Assembly (NCBI GenBank): GCA_024803745.1
Contig: JANJXV010000037.1
Location: 8,581,501-8,645,500, forward strand
Direction of reading: 5' to 3'
Origin: Megascapheus bottae
Taxonomy: Eukaryota; Chordata; Mammalia; Rodentia; Geomyidae
DNA: 64,000 bases
In this document: in pieces, positions 22,040-34,340 of the stretch
Position numbering within the stretch: position 1 is the first letter of the stretch
Layout of the letters: every line of letters starts with the position of its first letter
Notes under the pieces: generated by a model
The model's database searches: none
What the model was told of the DNA's origin: nothing
The model's input: the letters and a program-made list of their open reading frames with translations, nothing else
Position numbers and translations under genes: made by a program

Positions 22040-22426
22040 GTAAGGATCGGGCGGCGGAGGCTCGGGAGCCCCGAGCGGCTATGGCCGGCGGGAGCTGAGG
22101 GAGGGGCGCCCAGTGGAACGAGGCCGCGGGGGCCCGGCCGGTGTCCAGCACTCTAGGACTGGGGTTGGGGGGTGCTGGGCCACCGAATGGGGGTTGCGGC
22201 CGAGGCATTGTGGCCTCCGAGATTCACGGCAGGAAGCCGGGAGATGGCGGGGAGGTGCGGCGGAGCCAGACCCCAGTCCGGCGTCGGCACCCGGGGTGCG
22301 CTTGAAGCGGCGAGGATGGGAAGACTCCAGGAGCGCGCGGAATGGAGATGGTCTGGGGAAGCGCGCGGCCCTCCATTTGGCGTGGGGTCTCCTCGAGGAC
22401 GAAACCAGCCAGGAACATTATCCACA

Positions 22427-22440
22427 GCGCGCGCGCGCGC

Positions 22441-22476
<36 letters not shown>
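22427..22476 (+). repeat. (CG)n(CA)n microsatellite in intron 1
   Basis: A (GC)7 run passes into (CA)n, alternating purine-pyrimidine throughout, so it is a good Z-DNA-forming candidate 400 bases after exon 1. Confidence 0.9.
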
Positions 22477-22479
<3 letters not shown>

Positions 22480-24879
22480 TTGGGCGACTAGCTGGGCTCA
22501 CTCAGGCGCTGCCAGCTCGCCGCGGGCACCTGGAGGGCCATACCGCCGACACACACACAGGCGTGCGCACATCCGTACATATATGAACACAGACCTACCT
22601 CCCGCACGCCAGCGCCCACTGGGGCTCCGTCACCAGCTTAGAATCTGCCTCAGCGTCTGCACGGCCAGCAGGGACACACAACCCGTGGCCACCAGGAGCA
22701 CAACACAATCGGGTGTGACACTGGGCAACTTAGACACATAAACAGCCCTGTGCCCTGTGGATGAGTGTGACAGCTACAGTTAGACACGTGAACCCTTAAA
22801 ACCTAGTCCCCCCAACACTTGTCCCTTTAAGGAACACACCCTAAATATACTGTTACTCATCCCTGGGCCAGTACACAGGTACACAGCACAGGTCTCATTG
22901 GCTCCACACACACACACGCAGCCCAGTGTCTCAGCACACGCCTGGATGGCACACACACCCTAACACAGTAGGACGCACCTACAACAGAGCCTCCTGGTCA
23001 CCACCGCTTCACGCTTCTTAAACACGGGTCGCCACACACCTTACACCCATCGGGTCAGGTTACACCCTGCGGCGCGTGCACACAAACACACTCGGCCTCT
23101 CTCCCCGGAGGAGAGATTCGGTCGAGAATAGCCCGCGGGGTCTAGCTAGCCCCCTAAGCGCTCTCTCTCGTTCTTTCTCTCTCTGCAATTGGGACGTGGT
23201 TGTGGTTAACATGGGCACAGCAGGAACCCTAGGGCCGGACCGACCGGCTTCCAGGCGGGCACCTCCCCCCACCTCCACTCCTGGGCCGGACCGGCCGAGG
23301 GTTCCCGGAACCAGCTGGACCTGGCAGGCCGCGCCAAACTGCCTGCCTGGGGCTCTCGAGCCTTAGGTACCACCCTGGGGCGCTGTTTGAGACCCCCTTT
23401 CGGGCCGTAAAACTGAAGTATCAGAGCCACCTGGGAACCAGTACACCTGGGTCCAGCACACCTGGGCACCCACCCCCCTCGGTCTGTCCCCCTTCTGGCC
23501 CGTCCTGAGGGTCAGGCCCTGGGGCTAGAAGGGGGGAGGTGGCGGCCGGCGACGCAGCAGCAAAATTCGTTGGGAAGATGGACTCGTACCCTTTCCTCAT
23601 CCCGGCTACCCTCCGGTAGCTCAGACTTCTGGCCTCAGTTTTCCCAGTGGTGGTCGGCGACACTCTTCCATCTGGCTGGGAGATTGGGGGCGACGCCGAG
23701 GCCTTCACCGAGAGCTGGGCCGGTACCCCCTTCTCCCCCACTCCCGGTTTCTTGGGAATGTCCCCGCCCGGCCAGGCTCTCGGCTTTGTGATTCCGGCGC
23801 CGGTTTCCTCCCCACCCCCTTCCCGGCGCCCGCTGCGCTGCTCCGCGCCGGCGCCGGCTTGCGGGGTGTGTGTGTAGGGGGGGGGACCCTAGGCCAGACC
23901 GGCGATCGCCGCAAAGAGGGATTCCCCGCGGCGGCCCCGGAGGCGAAGGACGCAAGTGGCCGGCCGGCCTAGGCGCGTTCTGCGCCCTGGCGTAGCCTCG
24001 CCCTGGGCTCCCGGAGGCCAGGCGCCGCCAGGGTGGGGGTGGGGCCACCCGAACCCCAGGAGCGCCGCCGCCCCCCACCACCCCGGGCATCCTCCCGGAG
24101 GAGACGCTCCGCGCGCTGGGTGTGTGCAGGGAGGGCCCGCTGACCGCGGCCCTGAGTTCCCGGGCTGCTCGTGCCGGCGAAGCCCGGGACTTCATATTGG
24201 AAGACGCCAAGCTCCTTCCGGTACCTGCTCTGGGTCGGCCCCTGGGATCTACCGGGAAAGGGGCAGCCCCCAGGAGGTGTTCCCGGCCCATGGGTGTGGG
24301 GGCAGGTATAACTTTCTTGTTATTCGGGTTTGAGAGGATTGAGATCTGTAATAGACTACGACAAGTAGTGGAATCCAGGAGAGAAGTGCAAGGAGCAGTC
24401 TCCGTAGATGACATGGCCAGAGGCAAGGTGGTAGGCGAACAGACAGACCTGTGGTAGGGTCTTGGAAGCATCGAGTTTTCCCTTTTTCTCCTCCCACCCC
24501 CAATTCCCAGTTTGGAAGGGACTTTAGCTGGAAGTCTTGCTGGTCTGGCCTCTTCCAGGCAGAGGAGAAGCTTGCTGTGGTTACTTCAGCCCTGAGGTGG
24601 GCAAGCGTCAGGGCTTCTGGAAAGAATGGGTGCCTACTAGTTAAGAGGGCTTCATGAGAAGAGTCGGGACAGAGGCGTCCGTGTAATGCAGGCGTGGGAG
24701 CTGTCCATATGAGCAAAGAGAGTTTGGTACTTCAGAGAGGGGTTTTGTTTAAGTTCTGTCAGGGTCTATGGGTGAATGGTGAAGGTGCAATAGTGAATAT
24801 ATATATGCATGTATTTAAGTATGTATGTAGATCACATCCTTTCATAGACTTCGCCAGCTGCAGGGCATTGCTTCATGTA

Positions 24880-25108
24880 GTCATCAAAGCAGCAAGCACC
24901 TATTATGTGTCCAGTGCTGGCAATAAATTCTCTCTTCTGGGGTTGGAAGACTTTATTTTTACATCTGTTCTCCAGAATATAATGGATCTTATTTAATCAT
25001 CGGATTGTATTTAATCCTCCTGAATAACTTCAAGAGGCAGGAATGATTTCCATTTTATAATGTAAAATAGGTGCAGAAAAGTGACTTCATATAAGTAAGG
25101 TCTCTCTG

Positions 25109-25158
<50 letters not shown>

Positions 25159-25200
25159 CTAGGAAATGGTGGAGCAAAGGGTTCAAACCCAACAATCTGG
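24880..25200 (+). repeat. MIR split by a CA microsatellite
   Basis: agcacctattatgtgtccagtgctgg ... ttccattttataatgtaaaatagg ... gggttcaaacccaacaatctgg, with the CA tract in the middle of the right part. Confidence 0.65.
25110..25157 (+). repeat. (CA)n microsatellite
   Basis: About 24 perfect units. Confidence 0.95.
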
Positions 25201-26074
25201 CTCAAGAATGCAGGTGCCCAGAAGATTGCAGAGGCTAATAGAGGGTTGTGGAAGATCTGGGAGAAGAACGGAGGGCTGCTCACTGTGGGAGGCCTCTTAA
25301 CAGCTCCACCCCACGCAGCCCCTCTTGCTTCCCAGGCTCTCAGATGGTCCCTTTGTCCCTTGGTATTTTATGCCTGCAGCAGCAGTGGCTGTTGTATAAT
25401 AGTGTTGGTGTGAGGATAGGTATTCAGAGCTGACCTGGTCAGTAGGACGGTGATAGGTCTCCTAGTACCCAGCTGGAAGTGAACCTTGGACCCATCCCCA
25501 CGTAGTCTGGAATTGAAGATTTTTTTTTTTCCTGAATGAACTCACCTGTCCTCATTCCTGCTTAGATGTTCCGCAGACGTGGTTTCCTTGAACTTTTGGG
25601 GCCCTTGTCCTTAATGGATCTTATGGTCCTCAGTCCTGAGAAAGATGGGTCACTGTGCCTGCCCTTGTTTAGGTTCTTTTTTCTTGGGATCTGGGTACCC
25701 TTGCCCAGGAAGGCAGGCAGTCCTTGACAGGGCTGATAAGGCCCTAATGGCTTCAAAGGCAGCTGCCTAAGCCTAATGACTCCTTGTACCAACTGCTGGG
25801 GACAAAGTTCATAAATGGTGGGGGTAGGGATGAGGGCGGCCACTTACTGCCCTTCCTAGCCACATGCTCTTCCTGGCCACATGACCTTTGGGTGAGCCGC
25901 AACAGAGCTTGGATTCTGACCTGGAACACTAAACCCTCTCCTTTCCCTCTGGAAGCCCATAACAAACATCATGTTACAGGTTTGGGGATTTCTGTTGATT
26001 CACTGCCCCAACCCAACCTTTTCCCCAGATCTTAGGATTCAAAGAGGTACTCTAGTTCTTACATCCTGGCTCTT

Positions 26075-26260
26075 TCTCATATTACTTTTGCTACCTCAGA
26101 TGATTAATGTATTTTTGTATCTCAGTTTGATCATTTGTAATATGGGAGGGAAGCTGTAATAATAAATATATCCCTTTTGGAAGGCTAGGAGGATTCAATG
26201 AGGTTTCATGCACGTTCCTTTAGCAATATGTTAGTAAAACCTTAGTGTTCACTGGGATAA
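26075..26260 (-). repeat. MIR fragment
   Basis: ctcagtttgatcatttgtaatatgggag ... ggattcaatgaggtttcatgc in reverse MIR order. Confidence 0.6.
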
Positions 26261-26988
26261 TGGTGGTGCTGAACGATGTGGGTGGAAAAGGTGATGATGA
26301 TACTGTTTGCAGGGCCTTGGGCTTTTTCTGAACTCTGTGGTAGCCCTAGAGTAGGTCAACGTTGTTCTCAGTCTTTCTGCGTCCTTTAAAATATCACTGT
26401 TGCCTTAAGGTGCTCTCCAGATTCGGCCTTCCAATCAAAATTCCTAAGGGTGGGGCCAGATAATCCTCATATTGAAGGTGCTTCTAAGGCCTCAGCGGTT
26501 ACCCCACTTTAGACAACCCTCTCTCTGGCCCTGTTTTACATCTCAGGAATCTCCCTCCCCTGACACCTTCCTAGCCTTGGATTTTACTCTATAGTTCTTC
26601 AAACTCAATTGAATACTGTAATTTTTCCATGACTCCTGGCTGGAGGTAAGGGATTTCCTGAAGGGGGCCAGAGCTCTGAAGGGTTAGTCTCAGGTTGTGA
26701 CCTCAGATGGGGAGAAAGCCTCTTGTAAGATTCTTAAGGAGGAATATAGCCACAAAAAGTTAACTATTCTTGGTCTGGAGATGGTGGCTGATAGTGAGTG
26801 GCTTTGCCTTATTTCTTCGCTTCACTGGGTTTAGGGTAATTCCCACAGGCTTCCATGTAGTCACTAGTCGGCTCGTACTTACACAGAGAATCATGCCAGG
26901 ATGAGTGCAGGGCAGTAAGACAAGGTACCCAGAAGGGAATGAAGTCCCTTGGGGGATGTGTTTGGGATGGGACTTAAAGAGGAGCCCT

Positions 26989-27198
26989 GTGCCAGGTGCC
27001 AGTAGCTCTTGCCTATAATCCTAGCTATTCAGGAGGCTGAGAGTTGAGGATCTCAGTTTGAAGCCTGACCAGACAAGGAAATCAGTAAGATTCTTGTCCC
27101 TAACTAATTGCCCTTCCCCCGCAGCAAAAAAAAAAAAGGCCAGAAGTGTAACTGTGGTTTAAGCCGTGAGCACAGAAATTCAAGTCCAAGACCTGTAT
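26989..27198 (+). repeat. SINE, 7SL-headed family
   Basis: gtgccaggtgccagtagctcttgcctataatcctagc; A run in the linker; tail merges into a CA repeat. Confidence 0.8.
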
Positions 27199-27258
27199 AC
27201 ACACACACACACACACACACACGCGCACTCACACGCACTCACGCACACGCACGCATGC
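27199..27258 (+). repeat. (CA)n microsatellite, imperfect 3' half
   Basis: CA units then cgcactcacacgcactcacgcac. Confidence 0.9.
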
Positions 27259-27479
27259 ACAAAGGATGAGCCCTGTGCCAAGTCCATGCAGGTAGAGAGG
27301 GAGATGGTTGTACGGTGGTAGATCCATATAGGCATCAAATAATTTTTTCCTTCTTTTAAAGAGATTAAGGTTGCAAATGAGAATAAACCCATACATTAAT
27401 CTGATAAGGACCTCACACATATTGAGGAGGGACCTCTAACTTGAGAAAGGGACCCAGAAGGAAGTGAAGCATATTGACT

Positions 27480-27665
27480 CATGTAGAGAATCTGTATATT
27501 CAGTGAGCATTTTCTGAGGTCTCTTCTGTGCCCTAAGTGGAGAAGGCTTACATTTTACCCCAGCAATGTCCCTGGTAGAGCAGGGGACTCTATAAGTAGA
27601 CAAGTCAACAAGCAAGGACTGTTGGCCAATGCCAAGAGGTGATAGACACAGGAAATTAAAATAGG
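27480..27665 (+). repeat. L2-like fragment
   Basis: gtgagcattttctgaggtctcttctgtgccc then tctataagtagacaagtcaac. Confidence 0.4.
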
Positions 27666-27867
27666 CAAAAGTTAGTTATTGAGTGTCATGTGTATCTGGG
27701 TCCAGTTCTAAGCCATGGGGATGGAGGAGTAAATGAGTAGAGGCTTTCCCTTTTTCAGCTCTTACAGGAAGCAGATTTTCCAAATAGGTTTCTTTATTAT
27801 CTATTTGGTAGTACTGGCCTTGGCTTGCCAGGCAGGGGCTCTACTGCTGAAATTTATCTCTAGTCCT

Positions 27868-28085
27868 GTGCTAACTACTTTGAAACATTTGTTGAGTACT
27901 GACATTTTTTAGGAATTTGACTTGTAAACCCACTAGGGAATGGATAACTATATTTGACAGATTAGGGAAACTGAGGTGCTAAATCATTTGTTCCAAGTTA
28001 TACAGCCTGAAACTGGGCAGCTGGGGTTTGCCTTAGGTTATCTAATGCCTCAGCCAGGGTCCTTTACCCTGTTACTTTATGATGT
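27868..28085 (+). repeat. MIR
   Basis: acatttgttgagtactgacat, cagattagggaaactgaggtgc and tatacagcctgaaactgggcag. Confidence 0.65.
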
Positions 28086-28934
28086 CAAATGGATACACAG
28101 AGGCAACTCAACAGAACTGACCCAACCATTGAGGTAGAACTGTTACTGTGCCAGTCTTTATTGCCTAAGTTACTAGGCATCTACTCCTAGTACCCAGGCT
28201 AAAGTCTGGCACATCGTAAGAATTTCATTGAGTTCCTACATGCGTACCTATTTCTTCTGTGTGCCCAGCTTTACCAAACTGCAGTGGTGGAGATAGGAAG
28301 TTGAGCGAATATACAGAGTTGTATCCCATCCTTCAGGATGCTTAGGATTTGTGTAGCGATGGAGGACAGTGGAATAGGTGCGCAACACCAGTTGAATAAA
28401 TAACAGAGCAGGTGTTATCCCAGGCCACCCAGTGATTCATTGCCTCAAGATTGGAAAAGACAATAAGTGGCTGTGAGTGAGAGGCAGGAGAGGTTACTGT
28501 GAGAAGGAATCATGGGGTGGCTACAACATGCCTTCTGTGGGATGGGTGTGGATGGTGTCAGGCCTGGGGTGGAAATTCCAGGAGTGGGAAAAGTAGGAGC
28601 CTCTGCCTTCCAAAGGAACAGTGCTGGGCTGGAGATTTTGGATTTGCATAGAGGAAGAGGCAGTCAAGGCTGGATAGGTAGCCGTCAGGTCTGGCTTAGG
28701 TAGACAGATGGATAGCCACAAAATCAAAGTGGGGGGGGGCACCGGGTGATAGAATAGGGTTATTGTAGTGGAGGTGCAGTTGTAGTTGGCTGAGCATTTG
28801 TAAGTACTAGAAGGATCCAGAGGAGGACAAGGAAAGACAGGAGTGAGACAAGACAGGACCAGTTAGGCAGGGAAGTAAGAATATATGGTAGGACCTAGAT
28901 GTTGGTGAGAAGGGCCAAATAGAAGCTAGAAAGG

Positions 28935-29119
28935 GTGTGGTGGTGTGTGTAGAAGGTTGAAAATTCAAGACCAGACGGAGCTCCATAGCAAGACCCTGTC
29001 TCAAGAAATTGAGGGTTAGAGATCTAGCTCCGTGGTATACAGCTTGCCTAGTATTTGTCTGTAGGACCCAAGATTCCACCCCCATCGCTGAAAAATAACC
29101 AACACCCCCCCCAAAAAAA
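28935..29119 (+). repeat. B1/ID-type dimeric SINE
   Basis: aattcaagaccagacggagctcc ... tctcaagaaattgagg (B1 end), then agagatctagctccgtggtatacagcttgcc (ID-like). Confidence 0.6.
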
Positions 29120-30125
29120 ACCCTATACATCCATAGAGTGTGTGAGTGGCGATGGAGGAGGGACCTGGGGAAGGCCCCAATGGTGTCATCACAGCAGTGT
29201 CCCAGTTAGACCTGCTGGACTCCCAGTTTCTAAGGACAGGCCAGGGCAGCTCCCAATAGCAATTTGAGGGCCAGTCCTGACCACAGTCCCGACCCCACTC
29301 TTGACCTCAGCTCCTTTTTACGCATTTTGCTTATGGCAACAGGCAGAGGAGAAAAACCCTAGGAACAGTGAGCTTGATGTGCATGTTTATGGGGAGGAGT
29401 TGGAGAAAGCTAACTCCTCAGTGTTAGCTATTTTTACGAGCCTTGGTTGGGGTCCAATCCAAGCTGTTCTTAGAGGACATTGGTGGGTGATGATTGTCAG
29501 AGAAGGTGGCTTTGAGATACCCTATCACATCCATGTCCACTGATTTGACATTTTGAAAGAGGGAGACATGAGGGACTCTTGCTCTCTCACTCCATTATGG
29601 TTAGTAGTGGTGCCAGGGTCTGGGGTGACTAGTGGGCACACCTTTCTCCTACTGATGCAGGGAGAGGCACTTAGAATAGAGATGTCCAGGGCCTAACCTC
29701 TTTACTTCTCTCTTTCTCTCCCTATCTCAGTATCAGGGTAATTACCATGGGTGACTAAGGCAGGATGCTGGTGAGAAGGAGGTGTTGTGCAAAGCACAGA
29801 GCTGAGAACAGGGAGGGAAAGAAAAGGAGGGAGGAGGGAGGGCTGGTACCCAAAGAACGTCAGGTGGATAAGGGCGTTCCATGGGTGGGAACTGCTCTAG
29901 GCCTGCCAGGCCTCTTACCAGCTCCTCCAGCTGGGCCAGACACGGCTGCTACACCAGGCTGTGGGTGAGACTCTGGGTTATGGGTTCTGAAATCAGGTTT
30001 CTGGGGTGGTATTGACTTTTCTTGAGGGGTAAAATAGTGTATAAGAGAGAGGGGTTGCTCTGGGTAGCCCTCAGGGCTAACTTCCTCTTCCTAGCTGATG
30101 GCATCTGTTTTGCTTTTTCTTGTAG

Positions 30126-30988
30126 TTCTCCTGATTCTGGAGCCTGCCAGGATGGGGCCCCTGAGGCCCAGCTCAGGCCCTGGGGGACAGCAATTGTTGT
30201 TGCCCCTCTTACTGCTGGCACTGCTGCTCCTGTCAGCTCCGTCTGCAGGCCATAGCACTCCGATAGTGTATAAGGTGCCAGAGGAACAGCCACCTAACAC
30301 CCTCATTGGAAGCCTTGCGGCCGACTATGGCTTTCCAGATGTGGGCCATCTGTACAAACTAGAGGTAGGTGCTCCATACCTTCGAGTTGATGGCAAGACG
30401 GGTGACATCTTCACCACAGAGACCTCCATTGACCGTGAGGGACTCCGTGAATGCCAGAACCAACTCCCCGGTGAACCCTGCATCCTGGAATTTGAGGTGT
30501 CTATCACAGACCTTGTGCAGAATGGCAGCCCCCGGTTGCTGGAGGGCCAGATCGAGGTACAGGACATCAACGATAACACTCCCAACTTCGCCTCACCTGT
30601 TATCACTCTGGCCATCCCTGAGAACACCAACATTGGCTCACTCTTCCCCATCCCACTGGCTTCGGATCGAGATGCTGGACCCAACGGTGTGGCTTCCTAT
30701 GAGCTACAGGCTGGGCCTGAGGCCCAAGAGCTGTTTGGGCTGCAAGTGGCTGAGGACCAGGAAGAGAAGCAGCCACAGCTCATTGTGATGGGCAACCTGG
30801 ATCGCGAACGTTGGGACTCCTACGACCTCACCATCAAGGTACAGGATGGTGGCAGCCCCCCACGTGCCAGCAGTGCCCTGCTGCGTGTCACTGTGCTTGA
30901 TACCAACGACAACGCTCCCAAGTTCGAGCGGCCCTCCTATGAGGCTGAGCTGTCTGAGAATAGCCCCATCGGCCACTCAGTCATCCAG
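30126..30988 (+). CDS. PCDH1: PCDH1 coding exon 2: signal peptide, EC1, EC2 and start of EC3
   Basis: The acceptor follows a TCTTGTAG tract and the donor is CAG|GTGAGA. The exon encodes residues 14-301. Met23 (30152) opens a signal peptide with a Leu-rich core at about 37-49 and likely cleavage near 54-57. EC1 spans about 59-166 and ends in a DINDNTP calcium linker at residue 160. EC2 ends in DTNDNAP at residue 272. The exon closes early in EC3 at SVIQ, and exon 3 continues with VKANDSDQGANAE. The calcium-binding DRE-type motifs (SIDREG, NLDRERWD) are intact. In the family, EC1-EC4 form an antiparallel homophilic adhesion dimer. EC1 of PCDH1 is also reported as the host receptor site for New World hantaviruses. 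No frame break is seen. Confidence 0.97.
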
Positions 30989-31045
30989 GTGAGAGGTCCC
31001 TTCATGTCACTTCTCAAGGGATCCATCTTTAGAAATAGGAGTCCT

Positions 31046-31259
31046 AGCTGGGTGCCAGTGGCTCATATCTGTGGTTCAAAGCTAGCCCGGGCAGAAAAGT
31101 CCTTGTGAGACTCTTATTGCCAATAAACTACTCAAAAAAAGCCAGAAGTGACGCTGTGGCTCAAGTGGTAGACTTCTAGCCTTGAGCACAGAGAGGCTCA
31201 GGGACAGCACCTAAGCCCTGAGATCAAGCCCCAGGACTGGCAGAAAAAGAAAGAAAGAA
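31046..31259 (+). repeat. SINE, 7SL-headed family with shortened head
   Basis: Head lacks the ctactcaggaggctgag segment. agaaatagga occurs at 31031-31040 and 31260-31269 as target duplication. Confidence 0.85.
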
Positions 31260-32114
31260 AGAAATAGGAATGCTCTTGAATCAGGTTAGAATTCTTTTCT
31301 TCCCCCATCTCAGCATTGAGGTGAAGCTTTCCCACCAACCTCCCCTCCCCCACCAGGAGAGGTGATGTTATCTTCTTCTGTTAAGCTACTTAGGTGACAG
31401 TGATAACATTGAAATGGTACCCCCTCTTAATTGTTCCCCCTCCCACCACTACCACCACAAGGCAGACTCAAGTTATGGAAATGCTTCCAGTCACAAGGTG
31501 ACCTTCTCTTTTGACCAGGGGAACTGAGATGGCACAAAGGAACCCTATCACCTCTGATTCTGTTGACCCTCTCCTAAGATGGTGGGATTTTTCTAACCAG
31601 GGAGAGGTTCCCTTTAGCCGCAAAGTCAGATGAGATCATTTTAGCCAAGGGGATCCTCAGAGTTCTGACAAGCCACACTGGGTTGTTTATACACCTGCCT
31701 CTTCCCCTGGGCATGGGGCACTCATGGGGGGGTGGGGGTCACTAAGCTTTGTGGAAGTTCTCAACACCCCTCTCCCTGGGAACTGCCCCAGGGGCTGTGT
31801 GGCTTGGTGGGGCTGGGGCCTGGGAGGGAGCAAAGAAAGCGTCCCCACAGACAGGTGGGTGTATCTCCCACTGTCATCTCGGTCTGGCCTCCTGCCAGCC
31901 CCAGCTCCTTTCTCCTTCCCCATGGGCTGAGGCTGTCTCATTCAGTGGTGGGAGGGAGCTAGGAGGGCTTAGCTGCCCTGGAGACCGTTACCCATCCTGG
32001 GAGACCCTTTCCCCTAAGTCCTGGAGCTGAAGTGGGTGGGTGGGACTTTCTACCTTTTTAGGATAACTGGCAGACTGGAATCTGGAAATGAGGCTGAGAA
32101 AGAAAAAGGAAACA

Positions 32115-32335
32115 GTCAAGATATCAAATAATAATAGCCTAGGTCCTGGGCACTGTTCTAAACATACTATGTATAATATATCATTTAATCCTTGAAGTAT
32201 AAGTAAGCATTATCCCCATCTTATTGATGGGAAGCTGAGCCCCTAGAGATTAAGAAACTTGCCTAATATCACAGCTTATATCAGAGCCCACTGTTAGTCA
32301 TACTCCGCAGTCTGACTTCAGAGTCTGTGAGTGGA
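32115..32335 (+). repeat. MIR
   Basis: ctgggcactgttctaaacatac ... attaagaaacttgcctaatatcacagc; close to full length. Confidence 0.75.
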
Positions 32336-32799
32336 ATGGCTTTACATCGTTGCAGGGAGATGAACATGAGAGCAGGTCAGAGAATGGGCTGAGGCTCCCA
32401 AGGCTGATAAGAGAGTATGAGAATAGGGGCAGAGTCAGAATTGAACAGGGACGTGAGATAGATGGAAGTCAAGAGTCACAGACAGAGATAGAGACTTAAG
32501 ACAAGAGGCAGATAAGAATCTGGGTGCCCAGTCCACAGAAGGGAGATAGTAGGAGAATAACCATATGTCTGTGTTAACAAATAGGCTAGGGTCAGGGCTT
32601 AGAGAAGCTGTTAGGATTTGGCCCTCAACACTGGGGCCGCTCAGAAGTCTCCTCTGTAGTAAAAGCCCTAGAACATAGCAATGATTTGAGGACATATGAG
32701 GTGCAGACCCCAGCACTGTGTTAGCTTGTGTTGGCTGATTTTCCAGAGACCGAAGGATGGGTGGATAGATGACAGACAGATAGACAAAAAGACAAAGAA

Positions 32800-33010
32800 G
32801 CACTTTCCATGTGCTAGACAATGGTAGGAATTTTTATGTGTTATCCATTGACTCTTTACTACAGTTCTGTGGAAAGTTCTTTTATTAATCCCCATTTTAT
32901 ATGTTTGTAGACTGAGACTTGAGGTTAAATAATTAGCTCAAGGTCACATCCATATTTGGAAAGTGAGATTTGAACTCAAGACTTGTTTTGCTTGCCACAG
33001 ACAGATTCTG
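32800..33010 (+). repeat. MIR
   Basis: ctttccatgtgctagacaatgg ... aatccccattttatatg ... agctcaaggtcacatcc. Confidence 0.75.
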
Positions 33011-33793
33011 CCAAGTTTGTCCCCTGCCTTCATCCCTGCCCATCCCACCATCACAGTCTGTCTGGTTATGAACTACTTGCAGTCCTTAATTTCTTCTTGA
33101 CCCGTGGTCCCTCATGGCTATTCTTACCTGGTTCCTGTTCCTCCATTACTATCCGTGTTTGTATAGACTTGGGCCCAGTTAGCGTTGGCGTTGGCGTGGG
33201 AGGGCGTGCCTACTGCAAAGGGACAGACAGTTCATTGTTTGATGCTGGGAGCCCAAGCCTGCTGCCAGCAAGCTCTGTGGCCTACACTAACCCCTCCCTC
33301 CTGGCCGCAGGCTCAGGCCGGATTCCTGACACTAGTGCCTTGCCAGCGCCTGCCAGCAGTCAAAGAGCTGCTGAAACAGGTTTCCCCGGTTTGACAGAGC
33401 AGTGGCTGGGTGGAAAAACAGTGGCTGGGACAGTGGCTGATCCAGGCCTGATGGATTTCCTCTGACCCACATCCCTACCTGGCTGCTTTCAATAGAAATC
33501 CCTCACCTGTGGCCTCCAGGTGGGCACAGGAGTCTTCACTCATGCATGCAAATACTTATACACAAGCATGGCCTCTTCTCACCGTTATCTGTCACACAGC
33601 CCGCACAGTCATACATGTATGGGATGCATGCCTGCACACATGGTATGTTCATAAGTACATGCATGGGCACTTCCCTATTAATGCACCATTTCAGAAGATT
33701 GGGGGCTGATGGAATTTCATTAAGGAGTTTCCCTGGTGGTGTATTGGATCTTTATATCCACATGTGAAAGGACTATTTCAGAAATGGAGGGTA

Positions 33794-34061
33794 GAGCTAG
33801 ACACCAGCAGCTCACACCTGTAATCCTAGCTACTCTGGAGGCTGAGATCTGAGAATCACTGTTCAACTCTAGCCCAGGCAGGAAAGTTTGTGAAACCCTT
33901 CCCTCCAATCAACCATCAAAAAGCTGGAAGTGAGCTGTGGCTTAAATGGCAGGGTGCTAGCCTTGAACAACAACAACAACAAAAAGCTCAGGGATAGAAC
34001 CCAGGCCTTAAGTTCAGTCCCCAGCCCTGGCATGAAACAAAAAAAAAGAAAGAAAAGGAAA
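33794..34061 (+). repeat. SINE, 7SL-headed family
   Basis: Complete; (CAA)n expansion inside the right half at 33967-33981; GAAA-rich tail. Confidence 0.85.
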
Positions 34062-34340
34062 GAATTTCTTCCCTGTCCTGTCTCTAGTGGTGGGCTTTGT
34101 GACTGAGAATGACTTATCGGTTTCGTATAGGCTCTTCAGGAAAATAGGTTCATAATGTCTGCTACAGTGTCAGGATGGGGGAAAAGGCATTGCATGTTCT
34201 GTATTAGAAAGAGCACTAGGTTAGATGCATTGTGTCCACCCTTCTCACCGGGAAGAACATTGGCAGTACATGTATCTGTGATTTGCTATGCTCGGCCTCA
34301 CCCATTGCTGTTTTGCTTGGGTTTTGCTCCTCCTCTATAG

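Larger units (their letters stand above)
20600..24330. other. CpG island over PCDH1 promoter, exon 1 and start of intron 1
   Basis: CpG dinucleotides are frequent and GC content very high from about 20.65 to 24.3 kb, densest at 21.1-22.4 kb, in contrast to the AT-rich flanks. Edges were judged by eye. Long open frames in here (for example the minus strand 21516-22208 and 23635-24471) come from base composition. Confidence 0.8.
22040..30125 (+). other. PCDH1: PCDH1 intron 1
   Basis: The first 2.3 kb is GC-rich and CpG-rich. Between 22540 and 23060 the words cacac and gacacac recur irregularly, a decayed CA-rich tract. The remainder holds old MIR and L2 fragments, a SINE at 26989, a B1/ID element at 28935 and CA microsatellites. 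Much of 23.1-24.8 and 29.1-30.1 kb is unique sequence with no exon that I can support. Confidence 0.8.
30989..34340 (+). other. PCDH1: PCDH1 intron 2
   Basis: It contains two SINEs of the 7SL-headed family (31046 and 33794) and two MIR fragments (32115 and 32800). The 31.3-32.1 and 33.0-33.5 kb stretches are unique. No conserved coding-like segment is seen. Confidence 0.85.

Noticed and set aside
21516..22208. 230-residue minus-strand open frame over exon 1
   Set aside because: Ala/Pro/Arg-rich product of the GCC repeat and CpG island; no domain and no splice support.
23635..24471. 278-residue minus-strand open frame in intron 1
   Set aside because: GC-rich DNA with few stops; low complexity Pro/Arg/Gly content and no family resemblance.
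30098..30125. Coding sequence starting upstream of exon 2
   Set aside because: The frame is open across the intron end, but the TTGTAG acceptor and the human-like exon 1 join show these bases are intronic.
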